A stretch of 64,000 nt of DNA from Lentisphaerae bacterium ADurb.Bin082 (GCA_002070945.1 MWEG01000109.1:42314-106313); one strand, 5' to 3'. Numbered from the stretch's first letter, positions 54,820 to 63,606 are shown. The notes: generated by a model from the letters alone, not told the origin. Translations and numbers: made by a program.

Positions 54820-55980
54820 ATGCCCCTCTTAACCGGCAATCTAGTCCTACCGTACGAAGTCTGCTTCGGCGAACTCGCCATTGCGGACGGCCTGATCAGC
54901 GCCATCACCCCACTCGGTACGCCGCAGCCAGACGCGCCCCTGATCCTGCCAGGCTTCATCGACCTGCATTTCCATGGCCTCGGCCCCTACAGCGCCGAAG
55001 ACCCGCGAACGCTGTTGGACATGGCCGCGTTTGCCCCGCAGGTCGGCATGACCAGCTTCTGCCCCACCCTGGCGCCAACTCCCTGGCCTGACCAACTCGC
55101 GTATGTCCGCCAGGCCAAGGAAGCCGCCCTGGTCCAACACGCTGGTGCTCGCTGCCTTGGAACGCACTTGGAAGGACCATTCATCGCCCCTGCCGCAAAA
55201 GGCGGCATGAATGAAGACTTCCTGCGCCCAGCCAGCCTGGATGATTTACGCGCGCTGCTCCGCGAAGCTGATGGCACGCTCCGCCTGCTGACCATTTCTC
55301 CTGAATTGCCTGGTGCGCTTGACGTTATCGCCGAAGCCGTCAAACACGGCGTCCGCGTCGCGATTGGACACACCCACTGCACAATCGACGACTTCCAAAA
55401 GGCCGTCGAAGCTGGCGCACGCCAAATCTGCCACCTGTTCGACACCTTCGAGGGACGCCCTGTCCACGGCGGCGTCAGCCAGACTTGCTTGACTGACGCC
55501 ATCCTGATTGAAGACCGTGTCGACGTAGAAATCATCCCCGATGGCCACCATGTACAGCCAGGGTTGATCGAATTGACGCATCGCGCCGCCGGTACTGACC
55601 GCATCATTGCCATCACCGACGCCATGATGGGCGCTGGACTGCCCGACGGCGTCTACGCAGAATCTGACGGCCGTCCTTATCGCCTCACCAATGGCGACGT
55701 CTGCCGCCTGACTGATGGCACCGGAACCATTGTCGGCTCCTGTCTGACGCCTCACATAGCCTTCCAAAACCTGACCAAGCGCTTTGGCTTTTCCATCCCA
55801 GAAGCATCAAGGATGCTCTCCGCCAATCCTGCCCGCGCCCTGAGCCTGCACGACCAGACCGGCGCCCTCCAGGAAGGACTCTGGGCTGACATCACTATAC
55901 TCAGCCCTGACCACACCACGGTGAGCCGCTGCCTGGTTAGCGGCAAAACCGCCTTTGCCAATGACGATGCCATGACTTGA
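54820..55980 (+). CDS. nagA: N-acetylglucosamine-6-phosphate deacetylase, second copy
   Basis: A 386-residue amidohydrolase clearly of the NagA family but distant from the copy at 6091. Motifs: PGFIDLHFHGLG (His50, His52), GTHLEGPFIAP with the metal Glu, VAIGHTHCTIDDF and ARQICHLFDTF for the other metal ligands, and IIAITDAMMGAG with the catalytic aspartate. The start ATG at 54820 follows AGCATTCAACCCC from a repeat array; there is no Shine-Dalgarno sequence. A frame running in from further upstream would translate the repeat itself. Its glycan-lyase context suggests it handles a phosphorylated amino sugar from those substrates, possibly not GlcNAc6P. Confidence 0.85.
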   Translation: MPLLTGNLVLPYEVCFGELAIADGLISAITPLGTPQPDAPLILPGFIDLHFHGLGPYSAEDPRTLLDMAAFAPQVGMTSFCPTLAPTPWPDQLAYVRQAKEAALVQHAGARCLGTHLEGPFIAPAAKGGMNEDFLRPASLDDLRALLREADGTLRLLTISPELPGALDVIAEAVKHGVRVAIGHTHCTIDDFQKAVEAGARQICHLFDTFEGRPVHGGVSQTCLTDAILIEDRVDVEIIPDGHHVQPGLIELTHRAAGTDRIIAITDAMMGAGLPDGVYAESDGRPYRLTNGDVCRLTDGTGTIVGSCLTPHIAFQNLTKRFGFSIPEASRMLSANPARALSLHDQTGALQEGLWADITILSPDHTTVSRCLVSGKTAFANDDAMT

Positions 55981-56043
55981 AATGACGCATAAACCAATCG
56001 CCGTCTTCGCCTCAACCAACCATCACGCAAAGGAGACTGCACC

Positions 56044-57393
56044 ATGACCAGCAAGACAAAGGCTCAACGCCCTGCCGCGCCAGTAACGCCTTCTGACGCA
56101 AACCTCCGCTTCGGCATCGCCCGCGCTGACATCACCCCGCCCTTCCCCACCACCATGGGCGGCTACGCTGCCCGGCAGGACCACTTCGACCGGGTCAACG
56201 ACCCCCTGAGCGCAGAAGTGCTCATCCTGGAAAACAACGGCGCGCGCCTCGTCATCGTCACCGCTGACCTGATCACCTTCGAAGACGAACAGGCCGTCGA
56301 CCTGCGTCACCAAATCGCCGAAATCACCAAGACGTCAGCCGAATGCGTGCTCCTCAACGCCTCCCATACCCACGGCGGACCAGAAATGCGCGACAAAGCC
56401 GTCTACTTCAGGTCATCCCGAGACACCAGCTCCTCCAGCCGCTACCGCCAATGGCTGCAACAACAGCTCCTTGACGCCGTTGCACAAGCCGCCCAAAACT
56501 TGGCGCCTGGCTCGCTCTGGCTTGGCTGCGGCAAAACCGCCGTCAACATGAACAGACGCCTCGAACGCAACGGTGAGATCGTCAATGCACCCAACCCCGA
56601 CGGGCCAGTCGATGACCGACTCCAGGTTCTCGCACTGCGCAACCAGGAGGGACAAATCCGCGCCCTCGGCATCCGGCTCTCCTGCCACCCAGTAGCCACC
56701 GGCGCCCAGCACCTGATCACCGCCGACTTCCCCGGAGCCTTCAAAAAAGCCTGCGCCGACGCCCTCGGCGCGAACGTCATGCCCTTCTTCCTGCAAGGCG
56801 CTGGCGGTGACATGCGGCCAGCCGCAGCCTCGGCCGGCGACCGCTGGCGACAGCTCGACCACGCCGAACTGCCCGCCATCGGCCGCCAGTTGCTCCATGA
56901 GACCCTCGCCGTCCTCCATCAACCGCATGGCCTGGAACAAGTTATCCCCGGAGCCTTCCGCGGCGCCTACGTGGAAGCCGAAGCGCCCTGCGAACGCCTA
57001 TACACGACCAGGGAAGACTTTGTCAAGCTGCAGCAAGACGGGCCGCCGCACTACGCCTTCTATCCCACCCGTGCCCTGGCCCGCCTGGATGCTGGCCTCA
57101 CCATTCCCGACCGCGTGAAAATCGGCGTCCAGACCCTCTGGCTGAATGACGACCTGGCCATCATCGGCATCCAAGGCGAAGTGCTGATCGGCCTGGGAGA
57201 ATATGTGGAAAAATCCCTGCTGCCAAAAAAGGCCATCCTCCTCGGATACTGCAACGGCTGTGTCTCCTACCTGCCCGACTCACACGAAGTGAAACGAGGC
57301 GGCTATGAACAAATGGGATACCTTTACAGTATCTGGACTGGCCCATACAAGCCAGGCCTGGAAAAAACTATCGCCAAAGCCGTGACGCCCTGA
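56044..57393 (+). CDS. Neutral/alkaline ceramidase-like hydrolase
   Basis: A 449-residue protein resembling the N-terminal zinc domain of neutral/alkaline non-lysosomal ceramidases. It starts with RFGIARADITPPFPTTMGGYAAR, followed by LVIVTADLITFEDEQAVDLR, the metal motif NASHTHGGPEM (His108, His110) and PVATGAQHLITADFPGAFKKA. True ceramidases are longer and have a C-terminal domain. Many short homologues occur in Lentisphaerota and Planctomycetota with no proven function, so an amide or ester hydrolase role is the most that can be said. AAAGGAG precedes the start; no signal peptide. Confidence 0.78.
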   Translation: MTSKTKAQRPAAPVTPSDANLRFGIARADITPPFPTTMGGYAARQDHFDRVNDPLSAEVLILENNGARLVIVTADLITFEDEQAVDLRHQIAEITKTSAECVLLNASHTHGGPEMRDKAVYFRSSRDTSSSSRYRQWLQQQLLDAVAQAAQNLAPGSLWLGCGKTAVNMNRRLERNGEIVNAPNPDGPVDDRLQVLALRNQEGQIRALGIRLSCHPVATGAQHLITADFPGAFKKACADALGANVMPFFLQGAGGDMRPAAASAGDRWRQLDHAELPAIGRQLLHETLAVLHQPHGLEQVIPGAFRGAYVEAEAPCERLYTTREDFVKLQQDGPPHYAFYPTRALARLDAGLTIPDRVKIGVQTLWLNDDLAIIGIQGEVLIGLGEYVEKSLLPKKAILLGYCNGCVSYLPDSHEVKRGGYEQMGYLYSIWTGPYKPGLEKTIAKAVTP

Positions 57394-57427
57394 AACCACC
57401 AGCCAGGTGCCCGTCCAAACTAACGAC

Positions 57428-57470
57428 AATGCGCCCCTGTCGTGCAGTTGATGCATAACAGGGGCGCATT
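57428..57470. terminator. Bidirectional terminator between convergent genes
   Basis: Perfect 13-base inverted repeat AATGCGCCCCTGT / ACAGGGGCGCATT around a 17-base loop, between the ends of the ceramidase-like and peptidase genes. T-runs are weak, so efficiency is uncertain. Confidence 0.6.
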
Positions 57471-57513
57471 AGTGTTACGATGGGGAAAGACTTCTCCTCG
57501 CGCCGTTTTCTTT

Positions 57514-58674
57514 TCAGCGAACGAGAGCCGCGCGGTCGGCAAGAGGCTTTTTGAGTGCGCTTTCAAGGATGACTTCCATGATGATAAAATTGGGTTCGAT
57601 CATGTCATCAAAGCTATCCGCCCATGAATTGAGTTCGTTGGACATCGCCAAGCCGCCGCTGGTAAGCGACACGAGATTGTTGAAGTTAATCGTCCGCGTG
57701 GCGGCTTTTTTGGGCATGCCGCTGCGCAGGTCAGCCTCGACCAGGCGTGCATTGACGGCGTCCGCCAGCTCCAGACCCCGCTCGACGTGCACCTGGTAAT
57801 TAATCTCTGACGGCATAATCATAAACGGCTTGCCTTCGCAGGAATGGCCGTTGAAGAAAAAATCCGCTGCATAGCGTTCGATGAGCGCCAGCATAGCGCG
57901 TGCTTCAGGCGTACGGATATTGCCCGGGGTGGCATCGTGCATGATGTTAAAGCCGTCAGCATTGGGGTAGCCGCCGGGATGCCTGACGCGCTCCAGCGGC
58001 AGAGGAAAGTAGCGCTTGCTTTCTCGCCACTCAATGGGCTGGCCATCCAGCCATTCACCCTGACAGGCTTTGCGGAAAGTCACCTTGTCAGTTCCCTGCA
58101 AGTGGTCTTGCGAGATGGCTCGCCCGTCCATGTTCACGCAAGGCAGAAAGATGATACGGAACTGCGGCGCGAGTTCCAGCAATTTCGGGTAGCTGCGACC
58201 GCGCAAATCCTTGCCAGTCTCCAACAGCTGGATCATGTTCAGCGTTGCCACCACGCCCTCTGGCTCGGCGCCATGAAAGCCCGTCGCCCAGACAATCGTC
58301 TGCTTCTCCGGCTTGCCATAATAACATTCGTAGGCATCTGATGACGACGAAGCCGCCCAGCTGCTCTGTCGCGGCCCGCCATCGTCAAACTGGCCATAAA
58401 AAACAGCGAAGAGCGGAAAACCGGCCGTAGTCTGGCCGATAACCTCGCAGCGGCCCTTCTTGACACCCAGGCAAATATCAGCGATTTCCTCTGGCCGACA
58501 GAGCCACCACGCCGGACGCTGTGCCTGGCCGCCATATTCAGACTTAGGGAAACGGAGATTCTGGTACGCATTGCGCAGTGATGTCATAGTCGCTTCCTCT
58601 GGTGTGCGTTGTTGCAGATTCAGGCAGCCGACGCAGGCTACCGCCAGGATAATAGGCATAAATCGAATCGTCAT
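57514..58674 (-). CDS. Exported M14-type zinc carboxypeptidase-like protein
   Basis: A 386-residue protein. A hydrophobic N-terminus (FMPIILAVACVGCLNLQQ) is a signal peptide, perhaps with a lipidated cysteine near residue 17. Zinc ligands H134 and E137 are in ATGFHGAEPEG, the M14 motif HxxE; LPCVNMDGR matches the substrate-binding NxDG region and FFNGHSCEGK holds the third zinc histidine. M14 enzymes remove C-terminal residues from peptides or cleave peptidoglycan amino acids. The start follows AGGAGG. It is transcribed towards the ceramidase-like gene and shares a repeat-filled upstream region with the lyase gene at 59049. Confidence 0.78.
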   Translation of the reverse strand: MTIRFMPIILAVACVGCLNLQQRTPEEATMTSLRNAYQNLRFPKSEYGGQAQRPAWWLCRPEEIADICLGVKKGRCEVIGQTTAGFPLFAVFYGQFDDGGPRQSSWAASSSSDAYECYYGKPEKQTIVWATGFHGAEPEGVVATLNMIQLLETGKDLRGRSYPKLLELAPQFRIIFLPCVNMDGRAISQDHLQGTDKVTFRKACQGEWLDGQPIEWRESKRYFPLPLERVRHPGGYPNADGFNIMHDATPGNIRTPEARAMLALIERYAADFFFNGHSCEGKPFMIMPSEINYQVHVERGLELADAVNARLVEADLRSGMPKKAATRTINFNNLVSLTSGGLAMSNELNSWADSFDDMIEPNFIIMEVILESALKKPLADRAALVR

Positions 58675-58761
58675 CGCAAAAGGCCTCCTGCTTTGGATGT
58701 CCTCCCCGGATTTGTTCACTATAATGCGCACTACACACAAAACCAACGCGAGGAGCTTTTT

Positions 58762-58883
58762 TAGGGGCGAGGGTCTGAATGCTGAATGCTGAATGCTGAA
58801 TGCTGAATGCTGAATGCTGAATGCTGAATGCTGAGGCGTATTTCATAATTCATAATTCATAATTCATAATTCCTAGGGGCGAG
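58762..58883 (-). repeat. Compound heptamer element B
   Basis: Eight perfect TGAATGC heptamers (58776-58831), a spacer TGAGGCGTATTT, four CATAATT heptamers (58844-58871), and direct repeats TAGGGGCGAG at both ends (58762-58771 and 58874-58883). Read on the minus strand this is the same order as at 54742-54814 and 63893-64000. Confidence 0.9.
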
Positions 58884-58892
58884 ATGCCGTCA

Positions 58893-58919
58893 TGTCCACT
58901 CTGTCCACCATGTCCACTA
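58893..58919 (-). repeat. Short GTCCAC array
   Basis: TGTCCACTCTGTCCACCATG plus TCCACT: three 9-base-spaced GTCCAC words, as at 61466-61500. Confidence 0.6.
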
Positions 58920-59048
58920 AAACAACGCAAAAAATCTGCGCCTTGCACTACCCAACACCGGAAAAGCTGATATGGTATGCTTATCATTATGCATTGCCAC
59001 CAGGGCAATCGCATTCTTTGAGCCACCGTCGCAGTGAAAGGACTGATT

Positions 59049-61295
59049 ATGCACCCGCTGAAAACGATGTTGTTGCTTGCCCTGCCCGTAGGTCTGGCCA
59101 TGGCCGAGGGACTGCCGCCGCCAAGCGTTGACGAGGTGGTGGCGAAGATTCGCCCAGACCGCCCACGCCTGTTCATCAACCAGGATATGCTTCCAGCACT
59201 GCGCGACTACGCCAACAGCACCGCCCAAAGCTACCTCACCACGCTCCTGCGCAAAGTCGATAGCTTTCAGCCGCCTGCCGAATTGGAATTCCGGCCAGAA
59301 TACGTGCGCATTGACGACGAGGGCCGCATGGTCTTCATTCGCAATCGCGGCGACCAGAACGCCTGCGAATACGGCGTCAAGACCGACGGCGGTTTTCCCG
59401 CCAATGAATGCGCCCTGGCCTGGCTGATCACCGGCAAGGAAGAGCACCGCGTCAAGGCCATCGCCTACTTGCGTCTGCTGGTGAAGTTTGTCCAGTTGGC
59501 AGACCATTCACGGATTCTGCCCAATTGGTACAATTTCTCGCGCACCTGCGGCCTGGCCGCCTACGATTGGCTTTACGACACGCTCACCCCAGACGAACGC
59601 CGCGAGATTCTGCTGCCCTTGCTGCAGCACATCAAGCACATGCAGAACCCAGGCTACCAGCGCAATGGCGGCGGCCCAGAGTCAGGCTATTATGGCGAAC
59701 CGACGCTGCGCTGGTACGGCGGCCTGGTCGGCTATAAGGCCGGTGTTGACGACGCCCTCGCCGAGGAACTCCTACGCCCCGGCTACGAGCACTACGTCAC
59801 TGTCATGCAACGGCGTGACGAGGTGTCCGGCGGCAAGGGCCTGCTCATTTCACCCACCGTCGGCTACAGCCTCGGCGCCTACCCCTGGGCAAGCTACAAC
59901 TTCCTGCATTCGCTCCACTCAGCCTGCGGCATTGACGGGCGGCAGCACTGGATTCACATGCGCGACTACGCCAACTACTTCAATTGGATGAGCATCCTCG
60001 GCCCCGATGGCCGATTTTACGAATTTGGCTGGGGAGACGCTGGTCACAGCAATAATGTCATGGGCACCGGCCTGATGTACACGCACCTGGCGCAAGCCAT
60101 CCATTTCTATGGACGTGACTTCCCCGAACAAGCAAAGATCACGCAGGCGATCATGGCCCTTCTGCCCAGCGGCAAGAGCATCTACACCGGAAGCTTCCCC
60201 TTTACGCCATTCCTGCTGACCAACTTCGACGCCAAGGCCGCCACTGAGAATCCCGAAGCCGTCATCAGCGACGGACGCCTCGGAGAATTCTTCCCCTCCT
60301 ACGGGCTGACCAATATGCGCTCCGGCTTCAGCGCTGACGCGACTTACGCATCTTTCAAGGGCGGCGCTAAGTTCGATGGACATCAGCACTATGACGAAAA
60401 CAGCTTCATCATCTACAAACACGGCTTTCAGGCGCTGGACACCGGCACGCGAGGCAATGCGGAACACCACCTGGTCTATTATCCCCAAACCATCGCCCAC
60501 AATAGCGTCCTGATCCGCATGGACGACGAGCCCCTGGCCCGCCACTGGTACCCAGCCAATTCACCAAAAATCACCGTGCCGCTCTTCAGCGACGGCGGCC
60601 AAAACGTCCGCCGCAAGGCCGTCAACCTCGGCTTTGAGCAGTCGCCCTATCACGTAGTCAGCGGCGGCGACGCCACCCTCTGCTACTCGGAGAAGAAATG
60701 CCGGGAGGCCGTCCGCCAGTTCGTCTACCTGGCGCCTGATTGCTTCGTGGTCTATGATCGGGTCACTTCCGTCCAGCCTGATCAGCAGAAGGTGTGGCTG
60801 TGGCACACACAGAACGAGCCGACCGCGCTGGCGCCGGAACTCTTCCAAGCCAGTAGCGGAGAGGGCGCCATGGCCGTCAGGACGCTCCTGCCTACTGCTG
60901 CCAAGCACGAAATCATCGGCGGCCCCGGAAAAGAATACTGGACCAACGGCAGAAACTGGGAAATTTTCAACCAGGAAAAATGCTTCGCCAAACCTGATAA
61001 CCAGTATGGCCGCTATCGCCTGGAAGTGTCACCGGCTGACCAGGGCGAAAAAACACGCTTCCTGCACCTGCTGCAAGTCGGACGGGCGCCCATCAAAAAC
61101 TTCGCACCGGCACAGCTCATCCAAAGCGAAACCCAAGACGGCATTGAACTGACCTGCCCGGAAACGCAACGACGCTACCAACTGTTCTTCAATCGAGAGG
61201 GCATGATCGGAGGCCATATCCGCGCTTGGGACGCCGACGGCAAAAGCATCCTCGACCAGCCACTGCTGGAAAACCGCGAACCAGTCAAACGATGA
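59049..61295 (+). CDS. Secreted heparinase II/III-like polysaccharide lyase
   Basis: A 748-residue exported protein with a short signal peptide (MLLLALPVGLAMAEG, cut near 20). The N-terminal alpha-toroid has LPNWYNFSRTCGLAAYDWLYD, YQRNGGGPESGYYGEP and YGGLVGYKAGVDDAL. The C-terminal beta-part begins near 430 with SFKGGAKFDGHQHYDENSFI (His445, the heparinase II/III C-terminal signature) and continues TIAHNSVLIRMDDEP. The size and layout match single-copy PL21/PL12-type lyases that act on uronic-acid glycans; substrate unknown. Start at 59049 with AAAGGA upstream; a start 5 codons earlier lacks it. Confidence 0.85.
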   Translation: MHPLKTMLLLALPVGLAMAEGLPPPSVDEVVAKIRPDRPRLFINQDMLPALRDYANSTAQSYLTTLLRKVDSFQPPAELEFRPEYVRIDDEGRMVFIRNRGDQNACEYGVKTDGGFPANECALAWLITGKEEHRVKAIAYLRLLVKFVQLADHSRILPNWYNFSRTCGLAAYDWLYDTLTPDERREILLPLLQHIKHMQNPGYQRNGGGPESGYYGEPTLRWYGGLVGYKAGVDDALAEELLRPGYEHYVTVMQRRDEVSGGKGLLISPTVGYSLGAYPWASYNFLHSLHSACGIDGRQHWIHMRDYANYFNWMSILGPDGRFYEFGWGDAGHSNNVMGTGLMYTHLAQAIHFYGRDFPEQAKITQAIMALLPSGKSIYTGSFPFTPFLLTNFDAKAATENPEAVISDGRLGEFFPSYGLTNMRSGFSADATYASFKGGAKFDGHQHYDENSFIIYKHGFQALDTGTRGNAEHHLVYYPQTIAHNSVLIRMDDEPLARHWYPANSPKITVPLFSDGGQNVRRKAVNLGFEQSPYHVVSGGDATLCYSEKKCREAVRQFVYLAPDCFVVYDRVTSVQPDQQKVWLWHTQNEPTALAPELFQASSGEGAMAVRTLLPTAAKHEIIGGPGKEYWTNGRNWEIFNQEKCFAKPDNQYGRYRLEVSPADQGEKTRFLHLLQVGRAPIKNFAPAQLIQSETQDGIELTCPETQRRYQLFFNREGMIGGHIRAWDADGKSILDQPLLENREPVKR

Positions 61296-61300
61296 CTATA

Positions 61301-61420
61301 GTGGACAGTGGACAATGGACAAAAATGGACGTTAATGGACGCTAATAGACGATGGACTGTGGACAAAAATGGACTTTAGTGGCAGTGGACGTGGACGGAA
61401 ATGGACTTAGCGGACGTTGG
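61301..61420 (+). repeat. TGGAC repeat field
   Basis: Over a dozen GGAC words at 6-15-base intervals, in phrases such as AGTGGACAGTGGACAATGG and AAAAATGGACGTTAATGGAC. Spacing is irregular, unlike a CRISPR array. Confidence 0.7.
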
Positions 61421-61428
61421 GCAAAAAC

Positions 61429-61458
61429 ACGGCAGGCTAAAGCCCGTACTACATGCGG
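61429..61458 (-). repeat. Hairpin repeat unit, inverted copy
   Basis: On the minus strand GCATGTAGTACGGGC-TTTA-GCCTG: the stem keeps pairing with one G-U. It matches the units at 63745-63876. Confidence 0.6.
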
Positions 61459-61465
61459 CAGAACC

Positions 61466-61500
61466 GTCCACACCGTCCACCATGTCCACTATGTCCACAT
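61466..61500 (-). repeat. GTCCAC array
   Basis: CCGTCCACACCGTCCACCAT followed by GTCCACTATGTCCAC: four words at 9-base spacing. Confidence 0.6.
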
Positions 61501-61503
61501 TCA

Positions 61504-61592
61504 TTTGCGCCGTAGGTGCTTAACCATGCTTAACCCCAGGCTTCAGCCTGGGGGAAGGCATACTCCAAAAATGGTGCCCAGTAGGGGCACTG
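61504..61592 (+). repeat. CCCCAGGC hairpin element, copy 2
   Basis: TTGCGCCGTAGGTGCTTAAC, CATGCTTAA, hairpin CCCCAGGC-TTCA-GCCTGGGG, then GGTGCC and GGGCACT, in the same order as 33402-33490. Confidence 0.8.
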
Positions 61593-61664
61593 CCGGGCGC
61601 CTACCAGCACAAGCGCTGTGCCAAATCCCTCTTTCTGTCACAGAATTTCGCACATTGCCCAAAA

Positions 61665-62174
61665 TCATAACATTTCTGTTTCTTCAACCCCCATCAACTC
61701 TTCTAACTGTTTCATTCGAGCCGTCGTTGCGCGATATGTTGCATAACATTCGACATCATTGTGTCCTGAACGCAAGAACTTGTCTTGTAATTCCTCACAA
61801 TATAAGCCCAGCGTTCTCCACATCAGCAGCGGCTTGCATTTTAACACTTCAAAGGCGTACTTATCTGCGTCTAATTCCTGCTGCTTTGCGGCTTTGTAGC
61901 CTGGTTTTTCATCTCTTCCAACATGGCCTAACTTTATATGCGCAATCTCATGTTTAAATACATAGTCATTGACTTTGCCTGTATCATTCATGAAGATATA
62001 ATACTGTCCGTCGCTCTTAAAGCATAATCCCATCGGGACATGTTCACTGAATGTTGTAAACGTTTCACAAACAGACCGAAACTTTTTGCTGATCTTAGCC
62101 AACAGCTTCATCCACCTGATATGAATGGACAAGACATATTCATTTTTCTCGACATCAAACATGTGTAGCTTCAT
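61665..62174 (-). CDS. Zincin-fold (HEIAH) ImmA/IrrE-like protein
   Basis: A 169-residue protein with a metallopeptidase motif HEIAHIKLGH (His75, Glu76, His79) and a following E-x-x-A-D-K-Y-A helix (QELDADKYAFEVL), the pattern of ImmA/IrrE-type or SprT-like zincins. The N-terminal 60 residues are beta-rich and could be a sensor part. Its codon use and base composition are visibly more AT-rich than the surrounding genes, which suggests recent acquisition. ImmA-like proteases often cleave repressors in mobile elements, and a WYL regulator lies nearby, but no partner repressor with an adjacent overlapping start is seen. Confidence 0.7.
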   Translation of the reverse strand: MKLHMFDVEKNEYVLSIHIRWMKLLAKISKKFRSVCETFTTFSEHVPMGLCFKSDGQYYIFMNDTGKVNDYVFKHEIAHIKLGHVGRDEKPGYKAAKQQELDADKYAFEVLKCKPLLMWRTLGLYCEELQDKFLRSGHNDVECYATYRATTARMKQLEELMGVEETEML

Positions 62175-62228
62175 AATAGACTTCCTATTGCTTGATAATG
62201 AATACGTTATGAAACATCAGCTTGCCAC

Positions 62229-62474
62229 TCAGTAGCGCAGGAATAGCCGCCTTTTGATCGTCTTGAGCTTAGTGCCGCAATGCGGGCAGACTTTCGGCAG
62301 GTCGTTGAGATCGCGAAGCTCCGTCCGCTCCGGCTTGGCATTCGCGTCAGTGACAACTGTCTCGTAGTGAGGTGAATACTTATATTCCTCGGCAAAGCCG
62401 CATTGCGGACAGGACACCTCATAGATTACTGGCTCTTTCCGGCGATGCCAAGGCAAAGGAACAAAATTTTTCAT
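62229..62474 (-). CDS. Small two-CxxC zinc-ribbon protein
   Basis: An 81-residue protein with SCPQCGF (Cys22, Cys25) and KVCPHCGTKL (Cys63, Cys66), forming one zinc ribbon, and basic ends. GGAGG lies before the start at 62474. No family name can be given. It stands between the HEIAH protein and the WYL regulator, all leftward. Confidence 0.65.
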   Translation of the reverse strand: MKNFVPLPWHRRKEPVIYEVSCPQCGFAEEYKYSPHYETVVTDANAKPERTELRDLNDLPKVCPHCGTKLKTIKRRLFLRY

Positions 62475-62619
62475 AAGACGCCTCCAGATAAGCTGTTCGG
62501 TGAATTCTCTCGGCCCCGCGCACAATGCGCCGACTATTCCCGCCAAACCCGCAGGCGGGCCATGCTCCTGCTGTCATGCACTCAACATAAAACAGCATCC
62601 CTGACAAAACATGGCATGG

Positions 62620-63606
62620 TCAGGAATTTTTTTCAGCGATAGCCCGACCAGCCGCCGCCACTTTTTCGCGCAGCCAGGCCGGTTCCAGCACTCGCACACG
62701 GCCAGCCTCTGCCAGAATCCAGCGCATCACATCGTGCTCAACCGTCGGCTTCAAGCCCAGGATCAGCGAGCCGTCCGCCTGAACCTGCAAATCCGACTTC
62801 ATGATTTTCTGCTGTTCGTGGATGTAAAAGGCTATCTCGGCGTCGCAATGCAATCGAATGCCCTTGACCTTAGGATAGTCGAACAAACCATTCGCCCTGG
62901 TCTCGTCCAGGAGATTTTTGTCCGTTTCAAAGCTGGCGCAGCCATTGCGCAGGCTGACCATCCGTTGCGCCGCGAAAATCCGCATCTCGCGCGTCTGATA
63001 AAGGTACCCCTTGGCATACCAGGAGCCTTTGTGAAAGGCGATCAAGTGCGGCTCAAACCGGTGCGTTGACTCCTCGCCCCTAGGATTGCGATAGACAAGC
63101 TCCACCACCTGCTTCCGCCGCCACGCATCAAACAGCTTCTTGAAGACGACCGGATCAATGCTCGTCTTGTTCCCAGACGCGCACAAAATGGACTCGATCA
63201 TCGCCATGTCAAAAAACTCGGAGCTGTTCGTAGCCAAAAGCTGCGCCACCGCGTCGTCAACTTGCTGCTGCAATGGCGCTGGCAACAAATCAGCTGACAA
63301 ACGCGTGCCAAGCATCGCCATGCTGATGAAGTCCTGCTCGAAAACCGGACAATTGAACTCCCAGGCAGGGTCACGCAAATAATAGCCGCGGTTCTGCGGG
63401 TCATACTCCAGCGGCGCTTTGTGCACCTCAACCAAATCCTTGATGTCACGCGCAATCGTGCGCGCGCTGCACCCGAACGGCTGGCCATCCTCATCCTCAA
63501 AATCTTTGAGCCGCCGCGCAAAGCTCTCGGCATTCGGATAGTTGTTCTTCTTGACCTCAGCAAGGAATTTCAACTTGCGCAAAATTTGCTCGCTTCTCTT
63601 TTGCAT
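62620..63606 (-). CDS. WYL-domain transcriptional regulator
   Basis: A 328-residue YafY-type regulator. The N-terminal 80 residues form a helix-turn-helix (ESFARRLKDFEDEDGQPFGCSARTIARDIKDL). The middle to C-terminal part carries the WYL domain: VVELVYRNPRGEESTHRFEPHLIAFHKGSWYAKGYL, with the ligand-binding WYA variant of W-Y-L, then the WCX extension (LHCDAEIAFYIHEQQ ... GLKPTVEHDVMRWILAEAGRVRVLEP). WYL regulators bind nucleotides or nucleic acids and often control defence or DNA-damage genes. No defence nuclease is seen in the rest of the window. Confidence 0.88.
   Translation of the reverse strand: MQKRSEQILRKLKFLAEVKKNNYPNAESFARRLKDFEDEDGQPFGCSARTIARDIKDLVEVHKAPLEYDPQNRGYYLRDPAWEFNCPVFEQDFISMAMLGTRLSADLLPAPLQQQVDDAVAQLLATNSSEFFDMAMIESILCASGNKTSIDPVVFKKLFDAWRRKQVVELVYRNPRGEESTHRFEPHLIAFHKGSWYAKGYLYQTREMRIFAAQRMVSLRNGCASFETDKNLLDETRANGLFDYPKVKGIRLHCDAEIAFYIHEQQKIMKSDLQVQADGSLILGLKPTVEHDVMRWILAEAGRVRVLEPAWLREKVAAAGRAIAEKNS

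Larger units (their letters stand above)
58675..59048. other. Repeat-filled region between divergent genes
   Basis: About 370 bases between the M14 and heparinase-like genes. It holds compound heptamer element B (58762-58883) and a short GTCCAC array (58893-58919). AAAGGA before 59049 is a ribosome site. Confidence 0.7.
61296..61664. other. Repeat-rich intergenic region
   Basis: About 370 bases between convergent genes, filled by TGGAC repeats (61301-61420), an inverted hairpin repeat unit (61429-61458), a GTCCAC array (61466-61500) and the second CCCCAGGC hairpin element (61504-61592). No gene seen. Confidence 0.75.

Noticed and set aside
61301..61420. Possible CRISPR array
   Set aside because: Repeat words are 5-6 bases with irregular spacing, spacers are not unique 30-mers, and no cas genes occur.
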